Assembly (NCBI GenBank): GCA_001310555.1
Contig: BAXO01000057.1
Span: 1-37,740 of the forward strand
Length of the DNA stretch: 37,740 bases
Direction of reading: 5' to 3'
Origin: Bacillus sp. JCM 19058
GTDB taxonomy: Bacteria > Bacillota > Bacilli > Bacillales_H > Bacillaceae_D
In this document: positions 28,243-37,740 of the stretch, one piece after another
Numbering within the stretch: position 1 is the first letter of the stretch
Layout: every line of letters begins with the position of its first letter
Made by a program: the position numbers and the translations under genes
The notes under the pieces: generated by a model
What the model was told of the DNA's origin: nothing
What the model saw: the letters and a program-made list of their open reading frames with translations, nothing else
Databases searched by the model: none

Positions 28243-29051
28243 TTAGGAGCTTTCATAATATCGGGATAGTGCCACAATCATTGCGCCCATCCTTTCCTTT
28301 TGTGGAAAGACGATCCGTTTTATTCCTTCTTCTGATAAAGCTTCAGCGGTTACCTTCCGACTGCAACTGCCACTACTTCCTTGGCAAAGATTCGGACAAG
28401 CAAATGAGCAAGGTGATTCTTTCGGGCAAAATCAAACAAGCTCCTAACCTGGAGCGCTGTTGTAAAACAAACCGCGTCAAATTCACCTGCTTGCAATTCT
28501 CGACAAAGCTTGTCTACGACCTCTTCATCAGGGCGACATGCCGATAAGGTAACAATTGAAGCACTTCGGCACCTTGAAGCTCAAGATATGAAATAAGCAC
28601 AGGTGACGTCACACCATGAAGCTGAACCATCACCTTCCGTCCATTAAAATGACTTTCTGTCAATGCACGAATTAACCCGGCCGTTGTCCCGTCTTCAGCA
28701 GCTACATTTGGCCGAATTCCGACTTTTTTTTAGCGCATGAAAGGTCTTGTATCCTCTTGCCGCCACCTTTGCTTGCTGCAGAAGTTTAATCAATTCTTCT
28801 TTCTTTCCAGTAGAATCAGCGATGTCTAGCAGCGTCTCCGTTCCGATCCCTGTCGTTAACATAACCCAATCGATTGACTGCTGCAAACAGCGATCCAAAG
28901 CGGCTCCCACTTCATTTTTCGCAAGGAAAACCGTGCCTTGTAATGAGCGTACCGACGCCTTGCCTCCTTGCTTTTCAACAAGCGCAATCATTTCCTCTGT
29001 TTTTCTTGATGCTGCCAACGCGATTTTTTTTCCCGTCAGTGATTCAGCCAT
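28243..29051 (-). CDS. Uroporphyrinogen-III synthase family protein (HEM4 domain), three frameshifts
   Basis: About 270 residues when rejoined. It has the two-lobed HEM4 pattern: LTGKKIALAASRKTEEMIALVEKQGG, DWVMLTTGIGTETLLDIA, then RKVMVQLHGVTSPVLISYLELQGAEVLQLLPYRHVAPDEEV. It continues with FDAVCFTTALQVRSLFDFA and VVAVAVGKVTAEALSEEGIKRIVFPQKERMGAMIVAL. Uroporphyrinogen-III synthase cyclises hydroxymethylbilane in haem synthesis. Here no hem genes adjoin, so this may be a second, specialised copy rather than the hem-operon enzyme. Frame changes: an 8-base A run near 28725-28732, a missing C near 28532 and a missing A near 28352. The ATG follows GGTGGGG. Confidence 0.78.
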
Positions 29052-29263
29052 ATCATTGTCCCCACCTGATTCATTTTTTGATCCTCCTTTATTGTCATAC
29101 CTTGCATTCCCATACTTGAATCCCTAAATATATTATTCCTGTTTGAGAACTTGGATTTAACTTTTGACAAGTGGACAAGCTTCGTACAAGCGGGCGTTGA
29201 ATCGATTTTCTTTGCTTAAACTTTTTTTTCGCCAACGCTAGAGGTGGAGTACGTCTTCAATTT

Positions 29264-29309
29264 AGAAGCAAATAAAACCGTTTCATGTTGAACGGTTTTA
29301 TTTGCTTCT
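29264..29309. terminator. Long perfect hairpin, probable terminator
   Basis: A perfect 19-bp stem (29264-29282 with 29291-29309) with an 8-nt loop, 4 nt past the stop of the MIP18-family gene. A/T-rich arms give T-rich ends in both directions. Confidence 0.75.
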
Positions 29310-29312
29310 GCA

Positions 29313-29646
29313 CTAATCAGCTACACCTAAAGCAATTTTGGCATATCGTGACATTTTATCCTTCGTCCATGGCGGCTCCAGACAATATTTACATCAACGG
29401 TACCGACTTCCTTAATTTCTTGCAGCTCACTAAGTGCTCTTTTCACTTCGCTTTGAATGACACCAGCTAGTGGACAGCCCATGGCTGTCAGCGTCATCAC
29501 AACGGTGACATTCATTTCTTCATCAAGCTCTATATCGTAAACAAGACCAAGATTGACGATATCGACTCCGAGCTCCGGATCAATGACTTCCTCCAGCTGA
29601 GCCATGACCTTTCCTTTGTCTCTTCCCTTTCTTGTTCTGTCGCCAT
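29313..29646 (-). CDS. MIP18/DUF59 family metal-sulfur cluster assembly factor, two frameshifts
   Basis: A small cytosolic Fe-S assembly helper (SufT/PaaD-like). It has EEVIDPELGVDIVNLGLVYDI, then VTVVMTLTAMGCPLAGVIQSEVKRAL with the conserved Cys, and VGTVDVNIVWSPPWTKDKMS, which is the family's W-x-P-P-W end. About 112 residues when rejoined. A missing A near 29615 (in TKEKVMAQ) and a missing C near 29373 (in SPPW) break it. GGAGGTG lies 5 nt before the ATG at 29646. It is monocistronic. Confidence 0.88.
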
Positions 29647-29826
29647 GATATCACCTCCATTTTGTTCTACGATCGTGCTGAGCAAAAAAACTGCTGAACA
29701 GTATTGCCTGAGCCTCAATTATATGCTCTTGCCTCATTGTAACATGAACAAATAGACGTTGCACCGATCGTGCACTTGACTAGCTGGTTCCCTCAGCTTG
29801 ACAGATGATTTATACGGCTATTCAGT

Positions 29827-30973
29827 TTATTCCTTTTCTAACGCCTCTTGAGCCAGAAGTCGAATCGTCATGTCATCCATCGGTGGGTTGTGTAAACCTG
29901 CACGAACATCACGATAATAACGCTGCAACGGAGCGTCATTGTTCAGGCTCTGTGCACCGACAATTCTCATCGCCAAGTCGACGATTTGAATCGCTTGGTT
30001 GGTGACTGTAAGCTTAACGGCTCCTAGGCGGGACTTCATCGCGCTTTTCACCTCGGGTATTGAGCCATCCCATTCATTTGAGACCGCATAAAGAAAAGAA
30101 CGACTTTGCTCCAGCAGCAGGGCAGCTTCTCCAATTTTCATCTGTACACTAGGAAGCTTGGCAATCGGACCTTCGATACTGTTTGGCGAATATTCCTTCG
30201 CAAAAGAAACTGCATAATCAAATGCAGCTCGGGCAATCCCGAGATAGCAGGCTGGAATGTGGAGGAGCCAGCCCGCTGCCGGCTTCGGACCTTGTGTTAG
30301 CCTTTCGACGAAGCAATTCTCATCAAGCCGAACTTCGTTCAATAGCAAATCATGGCTCCCAGTTGCTCTCATGCCAAGCGTATTCCATGTTTCGACGATA
30401 GACAATCCAGGCGTATTTTTAGCAATGAGAAAGTTCGCCACCCGTTCGGACCCTTTAATCGATGCAGATACGATAAAAAAAGTCGAGCACGGGTGCCATT
30501 GTCGTAAATGTTTTCCGTCCGGATACGACCCATTTGTTCCCTTGCTTTTCGGCTGTCGTCTCGGGTTTTCCTCCCCTCGTCGGACTCCCTGTTCCCGCTT
30601 CGGTCGCTGCAGCATTAATTAACGCGCCGCTTTCCACTACCTGTTCACACAGCTCAGCAAAGCGTTCATCCGCCCAAGCATTTGTTTCATCAAGCTGCTT
30701 GATCAGACCCATGTGCCAGCCGATCGACAAGGCTGTTGCTCCATCCTCTAGCGCGATGATCTCCTGAAGTCGGAGAAGCTCAGTTAAGGTTATCCCTTGG
30801 CCGCCAAACCGCTCCGGAACCGTAAAGGCGTGATAGCCCATTCGTTTTAAATCATTCATATTTTCGACTGGAAATGAGTTTTCTAAGTCATGCTTCGCCG
30901 CCCGTTCTGAAAAAAAACGAACCGCCTCCCTCACAGCAGCTTTTCTTTCCTGCGCTTTTGCTTCGTTACCCAT
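29827..30973 (-). CDS. Acyl-CoA dehydrogenase, one frameshift
   Basis: An FAD enzyme oxidising an acyl-CoA (or related substrate) to the 2-enoyl form. The N-terminal helical domain has FPVENMNDLKRMGYHAFTVPERFGGQG, the middle beta-domain AATEAGTGSPTRGGKPETTAEKQGNKWVVSGRKTFTTMAP, and the C-terminal helices LRRYYRDVRAGLHNPPMDD-like at the end (QRYYRDVRAG). About 382 residues. One extra base in the run near 30475-30481 splits it (VLDFFIVSAS). The second ATG (30973) is preferred because it leaves 6 nt after AAAGGGGA; the first at 30979 is too close. No other beta-oxidation genes adjoin, so the substrate is open. Confidence 0.88.
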
Positions 30974-31178
30974 ACCCATTCCCCTTTCATGACTAAACCG
31001 GCGAAAGATTTCTTTCGCTTCAGTGCCGTCCTTTCTTTATCCCGAATGAACTAAAACCTATTGATGGAAGTTTCACTGTATCATGTGGTACATTCTTATT
31101 CGAATCAATCTCTATTAAGCTTATCAGAATTAAAGATTTATTTCTATAAAACGTTGATTGTAAAGGAGGTTGAAAAAA

Positions 31179-31257
31179 ATGGGTACGGCCTCTTTGAGGG
31201 CTGCATTTGATTGAGGAAATAAATTGGACTTTAACCGTTAACGCTCAGAAAGAATGA
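31179..31257 (+). CDS. Tiny ORF behind a near-perfect ribosome binding site
   Basis: AAAGGAGGT at 31162-31170 lies 8 nt before an ATG that reads MGTASLRAAFD and stops at 31214. One indel would extend it through LIEEINWTLTVNAQKE to the TGA at 31257, about 25 residues. Function unknown; it could also be the intact start of a lost gene. Confidence 0.3.
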
Positions 31258-31658
31258 TATTCATTTCCTTTTAGGGATTCATATTTTGCCTCTGACAAAC
31301 GTTACCGAATAAAAGAAAGTCACCGTTCGTATAAGATAAACAAGGATGATGGCTTACCAACAGGCATAGTTTTTACCGAAAGAACTTCCTAGCAAAAATT
31401 CAAGGTCTCCCGAAACCGAGATGCGCAACGAGAATAAAGAAGCCCTTGAAATCATCCTGTAACCGGCAAAGTTTCAAGCTTGTCAACATCTGCCGAAAGC
31501 AAAGCCAATCCGCCCCTAATTCGTTTAGTCTCGTTTATTTTTTTCATCAACAGAACTGAGTGCACTTGCTGAAAATAATTAAATCCCAATTTCTCAATTA
31601 TTCCACTGAGCGATTGGGATTTATTATGTTGAAACAGCATCCAAACTAATCTTGCTTT
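31258..31658. other. Gap with a hairpin, no supported gene
   Basis: About 400 bases. A 10-bp perfect stem (31581-31590 with 31613-31622), with CTCA/TGAG inside the loop, looks like a terminator usable on both strands. A 62-codon minus-strand frame (31452-31640) contains this hairpin, has no ribosome binding site and is probably spurious. Nothing else stands out. Confidence 0.4.
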
Positions 31659-31787
31659 TTACGACTTGCTATTCTTTTCTTTTTCTTGATCGATCGTTCC
31701 ATCCTTTAACGTGTCCTTTACCTGCTCTTTTGTTTGCTCTAACCCTTTTTGCGAGAAGCTCTTTTGCTCCGCCTTATCCTTAGACAT
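31659..31787 (-). CDS. Small, highly charged 42-residue protein
   Basis: An ORF too short for usual cut-offs, with AAGGATGA 6-7 nt before the ATG. It starts MSKDKAEQKSFSQKGLEQTK and ends KEKNSKS, almost entirely Lys, Glu, Asp, Gln and Ser, with no Cys or Trp. It should be one soluble helix or disordered. The codon pattern and clean stop support a real gene. It resembles small stress or spore-associated Bacillus proteins only in composition; I assign no family. Confidence 0.6.
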   Translation of the reverse strand: MSKDKAEQKSFSQKGLEQTKEQVKDTLKDGTIDQEKEKNSKS

Positions 31788-31867
31788 TTCGCTTCATCCT
31801 TTCTCATAGGCTTCTCTCCTTATCTTTACCCATAATGATAAAGTTAAGCAATTTTTATAACTGAGCC

Positions 31868-32657
31868 TCAATCGGGGAAAGTAAAGGATTCGCGGATTTG
31901 TTCGATCGGGACAGCAAGACCGGAGGAAGAATCTCCGCTGAAGAGCTCAGGGATCGTTCTCGCATACACGACAGCAATAACTTCTCCTTCCTCTGAAAGA
32001 ACCGGGCTTCCGCTATGGCCTGGATAAATCGGATTTGAAATTTTCAATACTTGAAACTGGCCAGTGCTTTCCAAGACCTCTCCTTGATTAGCAATATGAT
32101 TATGGGATAACGGGTTGCCGATAACATAAATTGGTTCATGCTCCTCGGCCTGTCTCTCGCTTAACGGTAAGTAAGGCAAGTTGTCTGCTTCTACTTTTAT
32201 TGTCGCAATGTCGAGCTCTTCATCGCTTTGTAGTACTTCGGCAAGATACATTTCTCCGTTCGGAAAGAACACGCGTATGTCGCTGGCGCTGTCAATAACA
32301 TGATGATTGGTCATAATCAGACCATCTGCAGAAATCGCGAACCCTGTTCCCTTGGACTCACCTGCTCGAATCATGACAACCGCATCCTCACTTTCAGCAA
32401 CGATTTGCTCCTCCGAAAGCTGATTGGAGGTACGGATAAATTGAATCGAATCGAAATTATAAATATTGAGCCAGACGCTCAAAATATTGACAACTAAAAA
32501 TAAGCTGACGGCAATTGCTATCATTCGAGCGATGAAGCGGCGTTTACTTTTTTTTCTGCTTGTCTGCTTCGGACTCCTCTTCCTGGAACAGAAAATCCTC
32601 TAAGGGCGGTTCCTCATGCTCGGGCTCATTCAGCTTTTCTTCATCATTCTTAGACAT
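31868..32657 (-). CDS. Membrane-anchored trypsin-like serine protease (S1C/HtrA type), one frameshift
   Basis: About 262 residues when rejoined. An acidic cytoplasmic N-terminus (about 35 residues, DEEKLNEPEHEEPPLEDF) leads to a basic stop (KSKRRFIAR), then one membrane helix (MIAIAVSLFLVVNILSVWL) and an outward-facing protease domain. The triad is visible: His in MTNHHVIDSA (about 119), Asp in DEELDIATIK (about 149) and Ser in YPGHSGSPVL (about 215). It ends shortly after the protease fold with no PDZ domain, unlike HtrA itself. One extra base in the 8-run near 32547-32554 separates the N-terminal part from the rest. Start ATG at 32657 after AGGGGTGGG. Confidence 0.85.
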
Positions 32658-32832
32658 CGTCCCACCCCTTTAGTCCGATTCGTACAGCCATTGCTGTCCA
32701 TATTATACGATCAAGAAAAGCGATCAACAACCCAAAGCGCTAAAGCTATTAAAAGCTTAATTTGTTGTCGCCACCATTAAATTTCACTATAATAAAGTGA
32801 GTCAAAGATTGTCACAGACGAGGAGGCTTATC

Positions 32833-33180
32833 GTGGAACTGATAGAGAAAAAGAAAGTTCAACAGTGGATCGACTTTTTTTGCAAACCGAGATGTCTATC
32901 TACATTTGGAAACGACTAATGGTGCTTACGCCTCTCATAATGATCAAGCTTTTTCTCCGCAAGTGCTTATATTCGAAATGCAAAAGTGAAATACGAGCAC
33001 GGAAAAATCGTCGGCTCTGATCCGTTCCGAGTTGGATTAAAGCTTGACATCGGCTGGATATACGGCGAGGGTTTGACACATTATGAAACGGACGAAAAAG
33101 ACTGTCTGCTTTTGGCGGGGCATGGCTTTGATGGAAAGCTGGCTATTGCTTTACAGCTTAGCACAGTTCCTTTTGACTAG
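32833..33180 (+). CDS. yojF: YojF-family protein (DUF1806), two frameshifts
   Basis: About 116 residues. It rejoins as MELIEKKKVQQWIDFFANRD, VYLHLETTNGAYASHNDQAF, SAYIRNAKVKYEHGKIVGSD, PFRVGLKLDIGWIYGEGLTHYE, as in YojF of B. subtilis. Its gene sits directly upstream of the bshB2 homologue yojG there, as here. The molecular role is not established. GTG at 32833 has AGGAGG about 7 nt upstream. An extra T in the run near 32874-32880 and one missing T near 32950 break it. Probably cotranscribed with bshB2, 82 nt downstream. Confidence 0.82.
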
Positions 33181-33262
33181 ACAAAGCGACGAGGAAAAAG
33201 GGAGCGCTTGAACGATTCCATTACACTATATAGCGGAAGCAAGCTAGAAGGGGGACAAACCT

Positions 33263-33937
33263 ATGAATCCAGAACGACATGTCCTTGTTGTGTTTCCCCA
33301 TCCGGACGACGAAGCATTCGGCGTCTCTGGGACGATCTCAATGCATATTGCTAATGATACGCATGTTACTTATGCGTGCCTAACGCTCGGAGAAATGGGG
33401 AGAAACCTTGGTAATCCGCCGTTTGCAACGCGAGAATCATTGCCAGGGATTCGGAAAAAGGAATTAAAAAAAGCAGCCGATGCGATGGGAATCAAGGATT
33501 TACGAATGATGGGGCTGCGCGACAAAACGATTGAATTTGAGGACGATGAGAAAATGGTTCGCCTGATGACCGGATTGCTCGACGAATTAAAGCCGAGCCT
33601 TGTCATTAGTTTTTATCCCGGGTATTCCGTACATCCTGATCATGAAGCTACCGGCCGAGCCGTTGTGCGGGCTATCGAACGTCTACCGAAAAACGCCCAG
33701 CCGAAATTGCACTGTGTCGCTTTTTCAAAGGGGCATCAGGAGAAAATCGGTCTACCCGATATCGTCCATAACGTTGAGCCTTATAGCAGCCAGAAAATCG
33801 CAGCAATTAAAGCCCATATTTCGCAAACGGCTTGGCTGCTCGAGGATATGGAAGAAAAATGGTTAAACAAGGACGAAGAAGCGCTCAAATGGCTGAACTT
33901 CGAACGCTTTTGGACGTATCCGCTTCAATCATCATGA
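33263..33937 (+). CDS. bshB2: Bacillithiol biosynthesis deacetylase BshB2
   Basis: An intact 224-residue LmbE-family zinc deacetylase. It removes the acetyl group from N-acetylglucosaminyl-malate in bacillithiol synthesis, or acts as bacillithiol-S-conjugate amidase. Zinc-binding motifs are visible: PHPDDE (residues 12-17) and YSVHPDHEATG. AGAAGGGGG precedes the ATG by 7-8 nt. It follows yojF as in B. subtilis (yojF-yojG). BshB1 would be expected elsewhere, and the rest of the pathway (bshA, bshC) is not in this window. Confidence 0.92.
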   Translation: MNPERHVLVVFPHPDDEAFGVSGTISMHIANDTHVTYACLTLGEMGRNLGNPPFATRESLPGIRKKELKKAADAMGIKDLRMMGLRDKTIEFEDDEKMVRLMTGLLDELKPSLVISFYPGYSVHPDHEATGRAVVRAIERLPKNAQPKLHCVAFSKGHQEKIGLPDIVHNVEPYSSQKIAAIKAHISQTAWLLEDMEEKWLNKDEEALKWLNFERFWTYPLQSS

Positions 33938-34107
33938 TGTACAGTGGGCATGAAAAGAAAATGAACGTTGACGGTGTTGGCAAAGGTAAAGGAAACAGAG
34001 GGACAGCAGGATACTGATGTTGACTGATCGACCAGTTACTAGGGTGCTGGACACGGACTATGCTTGAATAAGAATTCATTCACACCCAATTATACTTAAT
34101 TGAAATA

Positions 34108-34142
34108 CTAAAAAGACTGGGCGTTTGCTCCAGTCTTTTTAG
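34108..34142. terminator. Bidirectional Rho-independent terminator
   Basis: A perfect 13-bp stem (34108-34120 with 34130-34142) with A and T runs at its ends, 9 nt beyond the chemotaxis gene stop on the minus strand. It can also end plus-strand transcripts from bshB2. Confidence 0.85.
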
Positions 34143-34150
34143 CTGCCCTA

Positions 34151-35884
34151 TTATATTTTGAAAAACTTAATTAACTCATTTAGCCTTTCCGTCGAAGCTT
34201 TTAATTCTTTAATATTTGTTACAATACTTTCAATTGAATGATTTTGCTGGAAAACGGAACGTGTGGCTACCTCGATGCTGGAAGTCGTCTCCTCGGTAGC
34301 GGATGCAAGCTGATCGACGGCCTCTTGAATTCCGCTGCTTTCCTTCGTCATTCCTGAAATTTGTTCGGTTATAACGCGAATTTCAACTCCCATGTCTTCG
34401 ATTGCTTTTTGAATGCTGCTAATATCGTACCCTGTCCGTTCAATCATGTTCATCCCGTCCTTCGCTTCCTCGGTTGCGTGGCTTAAGACAGTATTAACTG
34501 CTTCCGTTTCTTCCTGAATTCCGCTCGTAATCGCGACAATACTATTAATTGAGGAAGCGACTTCATTGGACAGCTTACGGATTTCATCGGCAACAACCGC
34601 AAAACCCTTCCCTACATCGCCGGCTCGAGCCGCTTCGATTGAAGCGTTCAATGCGAGTAAATTGGTTTGCTCAGAAATGCCACGGATGACATCGACAATT
34701 TTGTTAATTTCCGTCGATTTGTGAGTCAATTGATTAATTTTTTTCCGCAGCTTCATCCAAAGTTTCATGAACAAGCGTCACTTTACTGACCGATTTCTTC
34801 ATATTTTCATTGCCCTTATCCGTTAATAAAATGACATTCTCGGTTGATTTCCGCATTGCTTGACCCGATTGATTCATCGTCATAAGCTGCTCGTTAAAGG
34901 TTGTCGTAGAGCCTGAAATATCAACGGTTGTCGATGTCTGCTCCTGCGAAACAGCCAAGAGTTGATCAAGCGTTGCGGCGATTTGATCGCTCTCCGCCTT
35001 TAAATCATTTGACGAAACTTCGAATTCCCCACTCTCGCGTCCTACATCGGCCGAAACAGTCGAAATTTGCTTCAGCATATGGAGCAGCTGCGCCTGCATT
35101 TGGTTTAATGACTGACCAATAATACCGAATTCATCTTTACTTAGCTTCGTTAAAGCTTGAGCATTTAATTCACCTTGCGATATTTTTTTCGCTAAATTGA
35201 ACCGTTTCTTTAATCGAACGCTTCAGGAGCTGGCTAATGGTGACTAGCATCCCGATTCCTAGCGCTAATGAAAGCGCAAACGCAGTAAGCGTAATTGTAA
35301 TCGTCTGATTAATTTGCGTACTGGCCACCTCTGCAGCTTCAAGACGGACTCGCTCCACATTTTGTGTCAACTCATACAGGACTAACTCCGTATTCGATCT
35401 GAGCTGTTCGACTTTCGAACGAATATAGTTTTGATAATTTTCTTCTTCTGCTCTAGAAACATCCAGCACATCTTCAAAAAAACAAAGTTTCAAGCTCCAC
35501 ACTATTATCCTGGGCCAGCGCAAACAAATTTGACATCGTTTCTGTATCCATATACGTTTGTACTTCTTTGCTTAATTCTCCCAGCTCTCCATGCGTTTCT
35601 TCAAATTGTTCAATCCGCTGATCTCTTGGATTATTCATATAACTGACGGTAATAAAAATTAGTTCCTCATACAGATTCCCCATTTGAGCAATTTTTGCCG
35701 ACCGTTCAGCACTGTGATCCAAATTGGAAATTCTCTCTTTGACATCGTCTAAATAATAAGTGACAAAGCCCGTCACTATGCAAAATAGCATAAGCATAAA
35801 AATAAAAGCGAGTCCGTATTTCCAGCTTAGCTTTAAATCTCGCCAAGACAAATAAGACTTAAGCCTCAAGAATGCCTTTTTCAT
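34151..35884 (-). CDS. Methyl-accepting chemotaxis protein, three frameshifts
   Basis: A transmembrane chemoreceptor of about 577 residues. Helix 1 is [22 protein letters not shown], followed by an external helical sensor of about 150 residues. Helix 2 is [20 protein letters not shown], then a HAMP region ([26 protein letters not shown]). The signalling domain hairpin is [40 protein letters not shown]. It passes ligand state to CheA/CheW. Extra bases in A/T runs near 35477-35483, 35186-35192 and 34737-34744 break it. The second of two adjacent ATGs (35884) is preferred, 6 nt after GAGGGGG. The ligand is unknown. Confidence 0.9.
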
Positions 35885-36245
35885 CATTTTCCCCCTCACA
35901 CATCGCTTAAAAATGAGATTATAATTACATTTTAACTACTCCTATTGTAATGCAAAAATTAAAATATAACTATATATTTGTTGTGAAATAGGTCTTTTTT
36001 ATCAATCCTTGCGTAGCCCAGTCCTGTTACGCTTCTTATTCGAGTAGAGAGACAAAAAGCCTATGGCGCTTGCAAGAGAAATTTCTTTTAATACCCGTTC
36101 GAATAAAAGCGAATTCGCACGTCCTCCTTCCTGCTACTTCGTTAGCGATTTAGAATACAATTGAAGGCTGTCGAACTTGGCGATTAAACACAAAAAGTGC
36201 AAGCTAGGATTCGTATGCCTAGCTTGCACTTTTTTACTTACTAGA
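35885..36245. other. Intergenic region upstream of the chemoreceptor gene
   Basis: 361 bases. The left part, just above the chemoreceptor start, is A/T rich and should hold its promoter, but I could not fix boxes. The right end is the arabinofuranosidase terminator, listed separately. No ORF of interest. Confidence 0.35.
36192..36234 (-). terminator. Rho-independent terminator of the arabinofuranosidase gene
   Basis: A perfect 17-bp stem (36192-36208 with 36218-36234) with A and T runs at both ends, 12 nt past the stop on the minus strand. Confidence 0.88.

Positions 36246-37740
<1,495 letters not shown>

Noticed and set aside
31452..31640. 62-codon minus-strand ORF that might be the end of a transposase
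   Set aside because: No ribosome binding site, no transposase motif, and it contains a terminator-like hairpin.

Overview
The window looks like chromosome of a Gram-positive, endospore-forming Bacillaceae, possibly one of the alkaliphilic Bacillus-like genera. The reasons are a tricistronic gerA-type spore germination operon, a bacillithiol gene (bshB2) beside yojF, thioredoxin-type arsC, strong AGGAGG-type ribosome binding sites with frequent GTG/TTG starts, and moderate G+C. The genus is inference.

The dominant fact is that most genes are broken by single-base indels. I count more than fifty across about 25 genes. Most sit in homopolymers: +1 in A/T runs of 6-8, and -1 in short G, C or A runs. 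Protein sequence conserved across each junction rejoins cleanly, so I annotate such genes as one CDS spanning the whole coding region, note the junctions, and take them to be mostly sequence errors rather than decay.

Layout. 0.3-3.6 kb: histidine phosphatase, zwf, a thioredoxin-fold protein. 3.8-6.3 kb: a multi-pass transporter and a ROK-type sugar kinase. 6.7-11.6 kb: a carbohydrate-linked locus made of a large FAD oxidoreductase, a divergent AraC regulator and an orphan ABC solute-binding lipoprotein; a near-palindromic motif recurs upstream of the regulator and of the lipoprotein. 11.6-14.6 kb: an AT-rich accessory stretch with a gene remnant, a membrane-anchored unknown protein, a tiny ORF, a DJ-1/PfpI protein and a GNAT acetyltransferase. 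14.9-18.3 kb: a two-gene operon (UAP/UDPGP-type uridylyltransferase plus a SUMF1-fold protein), then bdbC with a thioredoxin-like partner. 18.8-22.3 kb: gerXA-gerXB-gerXC. 22.5-25.4 kb: arsR-arsB-arsC-arsI with a well resolved promoter covered by two identical-geometry dyads. 25.9-28.1 kb: an AT-rich segment with an APH-like kinase and two DinB-family proteins. 28.2-31 kb: a stand-alone HEM4 protein, a MIP18/DUF59 protein and an acyl-CoA dehydrogenase. 31.6-33.9 kb: a 42-residue charged protein, a membrane-anchored trypsin-like protease, yojF and bshB2. 34.1-37.7 kb: a methyl-accepting chemotaxis protein and a GH51 arabinofuranosidase that runs off the window edge.

I saw no rRNA, tRNA, CRISPR array, prophage or intact insertion sequence, and nothing that is clearly a new multi-gene system. 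The most testable novelties are the shared operator of the 9-12 kb locus, the UAP/SUMF1 operon, and several small ORFs with strong ribosome binding sites.
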